DNA from: Halomonas sp. LBP4
Lineage (GTDB): Bacteria > Pseudomonadota > Gammaproteobacteria > Pseudomonadales > Halomonadaceae
Direction: 5' to 3'
NCBI RefSeq assembly: GCF_003202205.1
Contig: NZ_PDOG01000006.1
Location: 125,437 to 189,436 of the forward strand
DNA length: 64,000 bases
The position numbers and the translations under genes were made by a program. The notes below the pieces were generated by a model. That model had not been told where the DNA came from and did no database searches. It saw only the letters and a list, made by a program, of their open reading frames with translations. Position 1 is the stretch's first letter; each line of letters begins with the position of its first letter. Positions 17,035-26,891 of the stretch are shown here, in pieces.

Positions 17035-18366
17035 TCAGCCACCGGCAGCCGCCAGCGCCAGATAGCCCGCCGGCACCGCCAGCAGCAGGCTCAGCGCCAC
17101 GCGGATGAACCACACCACCACGATGCGCCCCACCGAGATCGGGATGCTGGTGGAGAGGATGCAGGGAATCGACGCCGAGAAGAACAGCACGGAGGAGACC
17201 GACACCACCCCGGCGGCAAAGCGCGCCACGAAGTCGGCATCACTCATCAGCAGCGCCGGCAGGAACATCTCGGCGAGCCCCGAGGCGGACGCCTGGGCCA
17301 GTGCCGCCGCATCATCCAGCCCCCAGATGGCCACGAAGGGGTAGAAGAGCCAGCCCAGCCACTCGAACAGCGGCGTGTACTTGGCGATCACCAATCCCGC
17401 GAGGCCCACCGACATGATCGACGGCAGGATGCTGATCGCCATCACCAGCCCCTCGCGCACGTTGAGGGCCACGCTCCTGGGCAGGCTGGGCGCCTGCTCG
17501 GCGACACCGAGGCCGGTGTGCCAGGCGGTGGAGAGCCGCTTGCCCGGCACCGAGACGGGTTCGCCGTCGGTCTTGCCGTCGTCCATGCGCGACAGCGGCG
17601 GCAGCCGCACGGTGATCGCCGTGACCGTGAAGGTGATCACCAGGGTCAGCCAGAAGTAGAGGTTCCACACGCTCATCAACTCCAGGGTACGCGCCACGAT
17701 GATCATGAAGGTGGCCGAGACCGTGGAGAAGCCGGTGGCGATGATCGCCGCCTCCCGCGCCGAGTACTGCCCCCCCTGGTAGACCCGGTTGGTGATCAGC
17801 AGGCCGATGGAGTAGCTGCCGACGAACGACGCCACGGCATCGATGGCGCTGCGCCCCGGGGTACGCCAGATCGGCCGCATCACCGGTTGCACCAGCACGC
17901 CGACCAGTTCCAGCAGGCCATAGCTGATCAGCAGCGCCAGGAAGACCGCACCGATCGGCACGATCAGCCCCACCGGGATCACCAGCTTGTCGAACAGGAA
18001 GGGCAGCATGTCCGGCTCATGGAGAAAGGCCGGGCCCCAGCCGGTCAGCGCCATCAGGGCCACGGCCACCCCGGCGATCTTGAGCACCGTGAAGATGCGC
18101 TCGGTGAGGTTGCGCCGCCAGCTTCCCCTGAGCAGTGGATAGGCGGCGCCCGCCACGATCAGCGCCAGGGCATAGAAGCCGCTGGCATCGCCGAGCAGGC
18201 CGCGCGCCCCGGTGACCATGTGGTCCAGCGGAATGGTGGTACGCCCGGCCAGGGTCACCGGCACGAAGAAGATCAGGATGCCCAGCGCACTGGGGACGAA
18301 CAGCTTGAGAACCGTGGTGAGTGATGGGCGGCGGGTGATGTCCGTCGCCTGCTCCTGGCTTGCCAT
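17035..18366 (-). CDS. YjiH family transporter in the hut region
   Basis: This is a 443-residue membrane protein with about ten helices and two gate-like (nucleoside recognition) segments: FVGSYSIGLLITNRVYQGGQ in the middle and FLPALLMSDADFVARFAAGV near the end. Family members are called YjiH and their substrates are poorly known. It is divergent from hutI, and its promoter overlaps a perfect HutC operator (18427-18436). That argues for uptake of histidine, urocanate or a related imidazole; this is inference from context. Confidence 0.82.
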   Translation of the reverse strand: MASQEQATDITRRPSLTTVLKLFVPSALGILIFFVPVTLAGRTTIPLDHMVTGARGLLGDASGFYALALIVAGAAYPLLRGSWRRNLTERIFTVLKIAGVAVALMALTGWGPAFLHEPDMLPFLFDKLVIPVGLIVPIGAVFLALLISYGLLELVGVLVQPVMRPIWRTPGRSAIDAVASFVGSYSIGLLITNRVYQGGQYSAREAAIIATGFSTVSATFMIIVARTLELMSVWNLYFWLTLVITFTVTAITVRLPPLSRMDDGKTDGEPVSVPGKRLSTAWHTGLGVAEQAPSLPRSVALNVREGLVMAISILPSIMSVGLAGLVIAKYTPLFEWLGWLFYPFVAIWGLDDAAALAQASASGLAEMFLPALLMSDADFVARFAAGVVSVSSVLFFSASIPCILSTSIPISVGRIVVVWFIRVALSLLLAVPAGYLALAAAGG

Positions 18367-18426
18367 GGGGGGAGTTCCTCCCTCTCGTTGTGATGTGGAG
18401 TGGTGCTTCGCCTGACTGCCTCGCTA

Positions 18427-18436
18427 TGTATATACA
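18427..18436. promoter_or_regulatory. HutC operator in the yjiH promoter
   Basis: The perfect palindrome TGTATATACA matches the TGTA-N2-TACA core known for HutC. It lies 61 bases upstream of the yjiH start and covers the presumed -10 of its promoter. Confidence 0.85.
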
Positions 18437-18458
18437 ATAGCTCGTCGAACGATGCCAA
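18429..18458 (-). promoter_or_regulatory. Candidate yjiH promoter overlapped by the HutC site
   Basis: On the minus strand TTGGCA (18453-18458) stands 18 bases before TATATA (18429-18434), which lies inside the operator palindrome. Binding of HutC would block polymerase directly. Confidence 0.5.
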
Positions 18459-18630
18459 TCCCGACGCCTCCATCTATCCTATACTTTAGTCGCAACCCGT
18501 CGCCTCCCCCTCCTGGCCGCTCGCCGAAGACACCATATTTAGACGATATTTTTCAGTTGGTTGGGTAGTGATAGCGAGATGCCCGAGAGCCGGGTGCCAC
18601 GGGCCATGTCCGTGCACACCCGTCGCGGGG

Positions 18631-18659
18631 TTGACGCCGCCCCGCTCATCCACTAAATG
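18631..18659 (+). promoter_or_regulatory. Candidate hutI promoter
   Basis: TTGACG (18631-18636) lies 17 bases before TAAATG (18654-18659). This weak -10 abuts and overlaps the second HutC operator (18658-18667), 36 bases before the hutI start. The rest of the 18437-18630 gap is AT-rich (18520-18560) with no further recognised site. Confidence 0.45.
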
Positions 18660-18667
18660 TATATACA
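18658..18667. promoter_or_regulatory. HutC operator upstream of hutI
   Basis: This is a second perfect TGTATATACA, centred 32 bases before the hutI ATG and 231 bases from the first copy. The two identical sites in one divergent region suggest co-repression of yjiH and hutIGUH, possibly with looping. Confidence 0.88.
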
Positions 18668-18694
18668 AATACAACGCTACCGCAGGAGGCCCCG

Positions 18695-19936
18695 ATGGCA
18701 GGCAACCCGAAGCCCCCCAGACTCTGGCGCGACGTCGTCCTCTTCGACGGGCACGACACCCGGGCCGAGCCCATGGCCGTCGTCGTCGAGGCTGGCCACA
18801 TCTCCCGCGTGATGCCGATGACCGAGCTCGACCGCGACGTCGCCGCCGGCTGCCGGGAGATGGGGCGCGGCGGGGTGATGACTCCCGGGCTGGTGGACTG
18901 CCATACCCACCTGGTGTTCGGCGGCTCCCGGGCCGACGAGTTCGAGCAGCGGCTGGAGGGCGTCAGCTACGAGGAGATCGCCCGTCGCGGCGGCGGCATC
19001 CTCAGCACGGTTCGCGCCACTCGCGCAGCCAGCGAGGACGAGCTGTTCGCCCAGGCCAGGCCCCGCCTGGAGGCGCTGATGGCCGAGGGCGTCACCACCG
19101 TGGAGATCAAGTCCGGCTATGGGCTCACCGTCGCCGACGAGCTGAAGATGCTGCGGGTGGCCCGCCGCCTGGGTGAGTCCCTGCCGGTGCGGGTGATCAC
19201 TACCCTGCTCGGCGCCCACGCCCTGCCCCCCGAGTTCGCGGGCGACAGCGACGGCTATATCGAGCTGGTCTGCCGGGAGATGATCCCGGCGGCGGCCGAG
19301 CAGGGCCTGGCCGATGCCGTGGACGTCTTCTGCGAGAAGATCGCCTTCTCGGTGGCCCAGTGCGAGCGGGTCTTCGAGTCGGCCGCGGCCCATGGCCTGC
19401 CCGTCAAGGCCCACGCCGAGCAGCTCTCCAACCTGGGCGGCAGCGCCATGGCGGCACGTCACGGGGCGCTCTCGGCGGACCACATCGAATACCTGGACGA
19501 GGCCGGCGTGGCCGACCTGCGCGAGGCGGGCAGCGTCGCGGTATTGCTGCCCGGCGCCTTCCATACCCTGCGCGAGACCCGGCTGCCGCCCATCGAGGCG
19601 CTGCGCGCCGCCGCCGTGCCCATGGCCATCGCCACCGATGCCAATCCCGGCAGCTCGCCGATCTTCAACCCGACGCTGATGCTCAATTTCGCCTGCACCC
19701 TGTTCCGCCTCACCCCACGGGAGGCCCTGGCCGGCATGACCGCACAGGGTGCCCGCGCCCTGGGGCTGCATGAACAGGATGACGGTGGGCACGGCCGCGT
19801 CACGGCAGGTGCCCCGGCGGATCTCTGCTGGTGGGACGCCGAGTCCCCCGCCGCCCTGGCCTATGCGGTGCAGCCCGGCCGCCTGCGTCAACGCATCTTC
19901 AATGGGGAGGTGACCCATGACACTGCACATGCTTGA
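18695..19936 (+). CDS. hutI: Imidazolonepropionase
   Basis: This is a 413-residue amidohydrolase that hydrolyses 4-imidazolone-5-propanoate to N-formimidoyl-L-glutamate, the third step of histidine degradation, in the cytosol. The metal-binding CHTHLVFGGSRADEFEQR segment (about 69-86) is diagnostic. KAHAEQLSNLGGSAMA and the late IATDANPGSSPIFNP supply further metal and substrate residues. AGGAGG precedes the ATG. The 3' end overlaps hutG by 20 bases. First gene of hutI-hutG-hutU-hutH. Confidence 0.97.
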   Translation: MAGNPKPPRLWRDVVLFDGHDTRAEPMAVVVEAGHISRVMPMTELDRDVAAGCREMGRGGVMTPGLVDCHTHLVFGGSRADEFEQRLEGVSYEEIARRGGGILSTVRATRAASEDELFAQARPRLEALMAEGVTTVEIKSGYGLTVADELKMLRVARRLGESLPVRVITTLLGAHALPPEFAGDSDGYIELVCREMIPAAAEQGLADAVDVFCEKIAFSVAQCERVFESAAAHGLPVKAHAEQLSNLGGSAMAARHGALSADHIEYLDEAGVADLREAGSVAVLLPGAFHTLRETRLPPIEALRAAAVPMAIATDANPGSSPIFNPTLMLNFACTLFRLTPREALAGMTAQGARALGLHEQDDGGHGRVTAGAPADLCWWDAESPAALAYAVQPGRLRQRIFNGEVTHDTAHA

Positions 19937-20882
19937 CCCCATCGACATGTCCCCCTGGGCCGGCCGAGAGGATCCGGAGCCCAACAGCCTGCGCTGGCAC
20001 CAGGTCGTCGAGCCCCTGACGGTGGACAGCCCCGCCGGCGTGGCGCTGCTCGGCTTCGCCTGCGACGCCGGCGTGGCGCGCAACCAGGGCCGCATCGGCG
20101 CCGCCGCCGGACCGCGGGCCATCCGCAAGGCGCTGGCTCCCCTGGCCTGGCACCGCCAGGCGCCGGTCCATGACGCCGGCGACGTGGTCGGCCACGGTCA
20201 CGGCGGCGACGACGGCATGGAGACCGCCCAGAAGCGCCTCGCCGAGTGCCTGGCCGCCCTGCTGGCGGCCGGCCATCGACCCATCGTGCTGGGCGGCGGC
20301 CATGAGGTGGCCTTCGGCAGCTGGTCGGGGCTGGCACGCCATCTCGAGGCAGAGGGCGACGAGGCCCCGAGCGTCGGCATCGTCAACCTCGACGCCCACT
20401 TCGATCTGCGCGACCCGAGTCACCTGTGCTCCTCCGGCACCCCCTTCGCCCAGATCGCCGCCGAGTGCCAGACCCGTGGCTGGCCGTTCCGCTACGCCTG
20501 CCTGGGCGTGAGCCGCGCCGCCAATACCCGGGCGCTGTTCGCCCGCGCCGCCGACCTCGAGGTGCTGGTACGCGAGGATCGCGAGATCACCGCGACGAGC
20601 CTCGAAGCGATCGCCGCCGAGTTGGACGCCTTCATCGCCGGGTGCGACCACCTCTACCTGACCATCGACCTGGACGTGCTGCCCGCCAGCGAGGCCCCCG
20701 GCGTCAGTGCCCCGGCCTCTCATGGCCTCTCGCTTCCCCTGATCGAGCGGCTGCTCGAACGGGCGCGCGACAGCGGCAAGCTGCGCCTGGCCGACATCGC
20801 CGAGCTCAACCCGAGCTTCGATATCGATGGCCGCACCGCCCGGGCGGCGGCGCGACTCATCCATCACCTGACGCTGACCTGA
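19917..20882 (+). CDS. hutG: Formimidoylglutamase
   Basis: This 321-residue ureohydrolase converts N-formimidoyl-glutamate to glutamate and formamide, the last Hut step. The dinuclear manganese site is seen in LGGGHEVAFGS, NLDAHFDLRD and TIDLDVLPASEAPGVSAP. The ATG is preceded by GGGGAGGTG inside the hutI coding end, implying coupled translation. Length is normal for the family. Presence of HutG (rather than HutF plus a formylglutamate amidohydrolase) fixes the pathway variant as the four-step route. Confidence 0.95.
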   Translation: MTLHMLDPIDMSPWAGREDPEPNSLRWHQVVEPLTVDSPAGVALLGFACDAGVARNQGRIGAAAGPRAIRKALAPLAWHRQAPVHDAGDVVGHGHGGDDGMETAQKRLAECLAALLAAGHRPIVLGGGHEVAFGSWSGLARHLEAEGDEAPSVGIVNLDAHFDLRDPSHLCSSGTPFAQIAAECQTRGWPFRYACLGVSRAANTRALFARAADLEVLVREDREITATSLEAIAAELDAFIAGCDHLYLTIDLDVLPASEAPGVSAPASHGLSLPLIERLLERARDSGKLRLADIAELNPSFDIDGRTARAAARLIHHLTLT

Positions 20883-20883
20883 C

Positions 20884-20911
20884 ACGGCGCATCACGCACT
20901 CCCGGCGCCGT
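20884..20911 (+). other. Intercistronic hairpin hutG-hutU
   Basis: ACGGCGC (20884-20890) and GCGCCGT (20905-20911) form a 7-bp stem with a 14-base loop immediately after the hutG stop codon. There is no T run, so it may be an RNA stabiliser or processing site rather than a terminator. Confidence 0.35.
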
Positions 20912-20951
20912 CAGCCACCGACGAAGCCTTACCACCACGACACGAGAGTCC

Positions 20952-22652
<1,701 letters not shown>

Positions 22653-22682
22653 GAGCACGACCACAAACGTCCGGCGCGATGA

Positions 22683-22786
22683 GCGCCGGGGACAAGGCGT
22701 AGCGAGGGTCATTCGCCAGGGATGGCGAATGTAGCGCCCAGGGACGGGTTCACAGCGCCCTCGCGCAGGCTTGTCGCCGGAATAGC
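22683..22786 (+). repeat. Intergenic hairpin repeat, copy A (hutU-hutH)
   Basis: This is a 104-base sequence closely similar to 60631-60735. It starts GCGCCGGGGACAAGGC and ends CAGGCTTGTCGCCGG with partly complementary ends. The centre is the perfect stem-loop CATTCGCC-AGGGAT-GGCGAATG (22710-22731). It lies between two co-directional hut genes, so it is transcribed as RNA. No ORF is present. Confidence 0.8.
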
Positions 22787-22830
22787 TCATCGCTCTACGC
22801 CGCACACACCTTTCTCAGGAGAGCCACTTC

Positions 22831-24378
22831 ATGCCCCATCTAGAGATCCACCCCGGCACGATGACCCTGGCCCAGGCACGCCGGGTCTTCGAGACACCGG
22901 CCCGGGTCAGCCTGCCGGCGAGCGCCGATGCGGCGATCCAGCGCAGCGTCGACTGCGTCAACCGCGTCGTGGCCGAGGACCGCACCGTCTACGGCATCAA
23001 CACCGGCTTCGGCCTGCTGGCCCAGACCCGCATCGAGCAGGAGCACCTGGAAGACCTGCAGCGCTCCCTGGTGCTGTCGCATGCCACCGGCGTCGGCGAG
23101 CCCATGGACGACGCCCTGGTGCGCCTGATCATGGTGCTCAAGGTCAATAGCCTGGCGCGCGGCTTCTCCGGCATTCGCCGCGAGGTGCTCGACGCCCTGG
23201 TGGCGCTGATCAATGCCGAGGTCTACCCGCATATTCCGCTCAAGGGCTCGGTGGGCGCCTCGGGCGACCTGGCGCCGCTGGCGCATATGAGCGTGGTGCT
23301 GCTCGGCGAAGGCAAGGCCCGCCACCGGGGCGAGTGGCTCCCCGCCCGCCAGGCCCTGGAAGTGGCCGGCCTCCAGCCGCTCTCCCTGGCCCCCAAGGAG
23401 GGCCTGGCGCTGCTCAACGGCACCCAGGTCTCCGCGGCCTATGCCCTCAAGGGGCTGTTCGAGGCCGAAGACCTGTTCGCCGCCGCCACGGTGTGCGGCT
23501 CGCTGACCGTGGAGGCGACGCTCAGCTCGCGGGCGCCCTTCGACGCGCGCATCCACGAGGTGCGTGGTCAGCCGGGGCAGGTCGATGCCGCCGCGGGCTA
23601 TCGTCACCTGCTCGGCCGCCGCAGCGAGATCAGCGACTCCCACGTCCACTGCGGCAAGGTACAGGACCCCTACTCGCTGCGCTGCCAGCCCCAGGTCATG
23701 GGGGCCGTCCTGACCCAGATCCGCCAGGCCGCCGAGGTGCTGGCCGTCGAGGTCAATGCGGTGTCGGACAATCCCCTGGTCTTTGCGGCCGAGGGGGACA
23801 TCATCTCCGGCGGCAACTTCCACGCCGAGCCGGTGGCCATGGCGGCGGACAACCTGGCCCTGGCCATCGCCGAGATCGGCTCGCTCACCGAGCGGCGCAT
23901 CTCGCTGATGATGGACGAGCACATGTCCCGGCTGCCGCCCTTCCTGGTCGAGCACGGCGGGGTCAACTCCGGCTTCATGATCGCGCAGGTGACGGCCGCC
24001 GCCCTGGCGAGTGAAAACAAGGCCCTGGCCCATCCCCACAGCGTCGACAGCCTGCCGACCTCGGCCAACCAGGAGGACCACGTCTCCATGGCCCCGGCCG
24101 CCGGCAAGCGGCTGTGGGAGATGGCCGCGAACGTGCGCGGCATCCTCGCCATCGAGTGGCTGGCCGCCTGCCAGGGGCTGGACTTCCGAATGGATGGGAA
24201 TGGCCATCGCCTCACCACCACAGAGCCGCTGGAACGGGCACGCCACGCCCTGCGCGAACGCGTGGCCCATTACGACAAGGATCGCTTCTTCGCCCCCGAC
24301 ATCGAGGCCGCGACCGAGCTGCTCGAATCCCGCGTCCTGAACGCCCTGGTGCCGCAGTCACTGCTACCCAGTCACTGA
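22831..24378 (+). CDS. hutH: Histidine ammonia-lyase
   Basis: This 515-residue enzyme deaminates L-histidine to trans-urocanate, the first step of the pathway. The autocatalytic MIO-forming Ala-Ser-Gly lies at about residues 143-145 in GSVGASGDLAPLAHMS. The active-site loop with Tyr (VYGINTGFGLLA, about 53-64) and LNGTQVSAAYALKG are intact. CAGGAGAG lies ahead of the ATG. It is the last hut enzyme gene; a UUCG hairpin follows before the transporter gene. Confidence 0.97.
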   Translation: MPHLEIHPGTMTLAQARRVFETPARVSLPASADAAIQRSVDCVNRVVAEDRTVYGINTGFGLLAQTRIEQEHLEDLQRSLVLSHATGVGEPMDDALVRLIMVLKVNSLARGFSGIRREVLDALVALINAEVYPHIPLKGSVGASGDLAPLAHMSVVLLGEGKARHRGEWLPARQALEVAGLQPLSLAPKEGLALLNGTQVSAAYALKGLFEAEDLFAAATVCGSLTVEATLSSRAPFDARIHEVRGQPGQVDAAAGYRHLLGRRSEISDSHVHCGKVQDPYSLRCQPQVMGAVLTQIRQAAEVLAVEVNAVSDNPLVFAAEGDIISGGNFHAEPVAMAADNLALAIAEIGSLTERRISLMMDEHMSRLPPFLVEHGGVNSGFMIAQVTAAALASENKALAHPHSVDSLPTSANQEDHVSMAPAAGKRLWEMAANVRGILAIEWLAACQGLDFRMDGNGHRLTTTEPLERARHALRERVAHYDKDRFFAPDIEAATELLESRVLNALVPQSLLPSH

Positions 24379-24410
24379 CGGTCGGCCTCCCTTGACGTAC
24401 CATCCTCCGC

Positions 24411-24430
24411 CCCGGGGCTTCGGCCCCGGG
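24411..24430 (+). other. UUCG tetraloop hairpin between hutH and the transporter gene
   Basis: CCCGGGGC-TTCG-GCCCCGGG is a perfect 8-bp stem capped with a UUCG tetraloop, 32 bases after the hutH stop. No T tract follows, so it may attenuate or stabilise the upstream transcript rather than terminate fully. Confidence 0.6.
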
Positions 24431-24465
24431 ATGTCGCCGCCCTCAATCAACGACAAGAGCCAAGC

Positions 24466-25812
24466 ATGAATGCCATCGTTCTGGCCATCCTGGTGATGGT
24501 CACCCTGAGTCTCGCCCGCGTTTCCGTGGTCTTCGCGCTGATCGCCGCCAGCCTGGTCGGCGGTCTCCATGCCGGCATGCCGCTCGCCGATATCCTCGAC
24601 GCCTTCAACGACGGCCTCGGCAACGGCGCCACCATCGCCCTCTCCTATGCCGTGCTCGGCGCCTTCGCCGTCGCCCTGTCACGTTCCGGGATCACCGAGT
24701 TGCTCGCCAACCGGGCGATTCGCGGCCTCGACCTGGATGACGACAGCGGCAATCGCCGCCTGGTCGGCTACACCCTCCTGGGCGCCCTGCTGGCCGCGGC
24801 GGTCAGTTCCCAGAACCTGATCCCGGTGCATATCGCCTTCATTCCGGTGCTGGTGCCGCCGCTGCTCAAGTTGATGAACCACCTGCGGCTCGACCGACGG
24901 GTGGCCGCCTGCGTGATCACCTTCGGCATCACCGCGCCCTACATGCTGCTGCCGGTAGGCTTCGGCTCGATCTTCCTCAACGACATCCTGCTGGCCAATC
25001 TCAACGAGAGCGGCGCGGCACTGGGGCTGGAGGTGACCCGCCAGATGGTGCCCCTGGCCATGGTGATTCCCATCGGCGGCATGGCGCTGGGCCTGGCCGT
25101 GGCGGTGCTGTGGAGCTACCGCAAGCCGCGCCACTACGAGGATCACGACCTGGCCCACGGCGACGAGACGCCGGCCGAGGCGGCCCGTCACCTGGCACCC
25201 TGGCAGCTCGGCGTGCTGGCCGTGGCCCTGGGCGGCACCGTGGCCATCCAGCTGCTGTCCGGTTCCATGGTGCTCGGCGGTCTCTTCGGCTTCGCCCTGC
25301 TCTCGATGAGCGGGGTGTTCCGCTGGCACGAGCAGGACAGCATCTTCACCGAGGGCATGCGCATGATGGCCCTGGTGGGGTTCATCATGATCTCGGCGGC
25401 GGGGTTCGCCAGCGTGATGCAGGCCAGCGGCGAGGTGGAAGGGCTGGTGGCCGGCTCCGCCGAGCTGATCGGCGACAACAAGGGGCTCGCCGCCTTGATC
25501 ATGTTGCTGGTCGGCCTCTTCATCACCATGGGCATCGGCTCGTCGTTCTCGACGATCCCGATCATCGCCTCGCTCTACGTGCCCCTGGCGCTGGGCTTCG
25601 GCTTCTCCCCCATGGCCACCGTGGCCCTAGTGGGCACCGCCGCCGCCCTGGGCGATGCCGGCTCGCCGGCCTCGGACTCGACGCTGGGGCCGACCGCCGG
25701 CCTCAACGCCGACGGTCAGCACGACCATATCTGGGACTCGGTCGTCCCCACCTTCCTGCACTACAACATCCCGCTGATCGCCTTCGGCTGGCTCGCCGCC
25801 ATGCTGCTCTAG
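24466..25812 (+). CDS. COG2056 (Na+/H+ antiporter-like) transporter of the hut region
   Basis: This is a 448-residue membrane protein with about eleven helices. Conserved segments include QNLIPVHIAFIPVLVPPLL, LMLLVGLFITMGIGSSFSTI (after LIM) and GDAGSPASDSTLGPTAGLN near the C-terminus. These are characteristic of the COG2056 family, annotated as putative Na+/H+ antiporters and often found beside hut genes. Its position after hutH, with only an 87-base gap, suggests a histidine permease driven by an ion gradient. This is inference; sodium/proton exchange remains possible. Confidence 0.8.
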   Translation: MNAIVLAILVMVTLSLARVSVVFALIAASLVGGLHAGMPLADILDAFNDGLGNGATIALSYAVLGAFAVALSRSGITELLANRAIRGLDLDDDSGNRRLVGYTLLGALLAAAVSSQNLIPVHIAFIPVLVPPLLKLMNHLRLDRRVAACVITFGITAPYMLLPVGFGSIFLNDILLANLNESGAALGLEVTRQMVPLAMVIPIGGMALGLAVAVLWSYRKPRHYEDHDLAHGDETPAEAARHLAPWQLGVLAVALGGTVAIQLLSGSMVLGGLFGFALLSMSGVFRWHEQDSIFTEGMRMMALVGFIMISAAGFASVMQASGEVEGLVAGSAELIGDNKGLAALIMLLVGLFITMGIGSSFSTIPIIASLYVPLALGFGFSPMATVALVGTAAALGDAGSPASDSTLGPTAGLNADGQHDHIWDSVVPTFLHYNIPLIAFGWLAAMLL

Positions 25813-25947
25813 GAGCCGACACTGCCGGGGGTTATCACCCACTTGGGCGCGGTGCCTTGTCCCGGATCACTGCGGTGCAACACGGGGTGTGCTACATCTG
25901 TCGCCTTGGCAGCGGTTACAGTGACACCCCGTGCCGGAGGTAACAGG

Positions 25948-26409
25948 ATGCCCGAGCACAAGCCCCACGAACGCCCCAGCTGGCATGCCCTGCCGGCCGA
26001 GGAGTCGCTGACGCGACTCGACGTCACGCCGCGGGGATTGAGCGGCCAGGAGGCCCATGCGCGACATCATGGCCCGACAGCCCCGCGACCCAGACGCCTC
26101 CCTGATCAACAGCCGCTTCCTGATCCACAGCTCGCTGTCGATGACGGGAATCTTCGGCAGCCGGCCGGTGTGGATCGCCATCGCCCTGGTGGTCGCGCTG
26201 CAGCTGGCCTGGACCTACCTGCCCTTCATGCAGCTGATCTTCGGCAGCGCCGCCCTGGGTCTCGTCCACTGGCTGGTGATCCTCGCCGGCAGCGTGGCGA
26301 TCCTGCTGATCGTCGAGTTGGAGAAGTGGGTGTTGCGCCGCCGCACCACGGGCGGCGCCCGGCCAGTGGTCCCCGGGGCACCGGACACCGCAAGGCCGAG
26401 GCGCGCTGA
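25948..26409 (+). pseudogene. Remnant of a P-type cation-transporting ATPase
   Basis: GGAGG and ATG 25948 start a frame encoding WHALPAEESLTRLDVTPRGL, the typical N-terminal domain of calcium/magnesium-type P-ATPases. After about 35 codons the similarity jumps to another frame. There MRDIMARQPRDPDA (from 26057) resembles the stretch before the fifth membrane helix, then NSRFLIHSSLSMTGIFGSRP and following match the last membrane helices. The last frame ends in VELEKWVLRRR. The P-loop, the DKTG phosphorylation site and most helices are missing, about 2 kb lost in at least two deletions plus frameshifts. Family lengths are about 900 residues. Confidence 0.85.
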
Positions 26410-26418
26410 TATATGGCA

Positions 26419-26541
26419 TCACTCGAGGAGTTGGGCCAACTGGCTTTCCAGCTTGGGCAGCTGGCCTTCCACGACACCCCAGACGATCCGTTCGACGGCC
26501 TGTTGCATGTCATGGAGGTATTTGCGCGGTTCACGCCGCAT
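26419..26541 (-). pseudogene. hepT: Internally deleted hepT (toxin of the MntA/HepT module)
   Basis: The frame codes for 40 residues. It starts like HepT (MRREPRKYLHDMQQAVERI) and passes directly into a HepT-like C-terminus (VWGVVEGQLPKLESQLAQLL). The central region of about 70 residues, with the Rx4-6H RNase motif, is absent without loss of frame. Start ATG 26541 overlaps the mntA stop, as in intact modules. Either the toxin is dead or it survives as a mini-protein; loss of activity is far more likely. Confidence 0.72.
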
Positions 26542-26839
26542 AGAGCAAGGCCTCGCTTTGCTCGACACTCTGCCGGAACCACGGATTGGAAAGTGCATGG
26601 GGCGTCACCAGGTCAACCGGCCGCTCGAGCCGCGCTTCCAGTGCCGCCTTGAGGGAGAAGAAAGCGTCGGCCACCTCGACAGGGGATAGCTCGGGCTCGA
26701 ACTCCACCAGGAAATCCAGATCGCTGGCGTCTGAAAAATCACCTGCGACGGCCGACCCGAACGCGGCCAGACGACGGACACCGTAACGACGACACAGTGT
26801 CTGGATATCCCCTCGTGCACTCTCCAGCAATGCGATCAT
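26531..26839 (-). CDS. mntA: MntA-type nucleotidyltransferase antitoxin
   Basis: This is a 102-residue minimal nucleotidyltransferase. The catalytic pattern AAFGSAVAGDFSDASDLDFL holds the GSx-DxD signature (about 26-45). MntA antitoxins AMPylate HepT and so silence it. Here the partner hepT overlapping its 3' end is internally deleted, so this antitoxin is probably an orphan. It converges on the ATPase remnant, and both lie in a decaying 0.9-kb stretch between the hut region and hrpB. Confidence 0.85.
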   Translation of the reverse strand: MIALLESARGDIQTLCRRYGVRRLAAFGSAVAGDFSDASDLDFLVEFEPELSPVEVADAFFSLKAALEARLERPVDLVTPHALSNPWFRQSVEQSEALLYAA

Positions 26840-26891
26840 GTTCCCCCCGATGACGCCTTTCGCCTTTGCCTGATCATAGCATCGAATGACG

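Noticed and set aside
26419..26839. Active MntA/HepT toxin-antitoxin defence module
   Set aside because: The toxin has lost its catalytic centre by internal deletion, so the module cannot act as described for the family.
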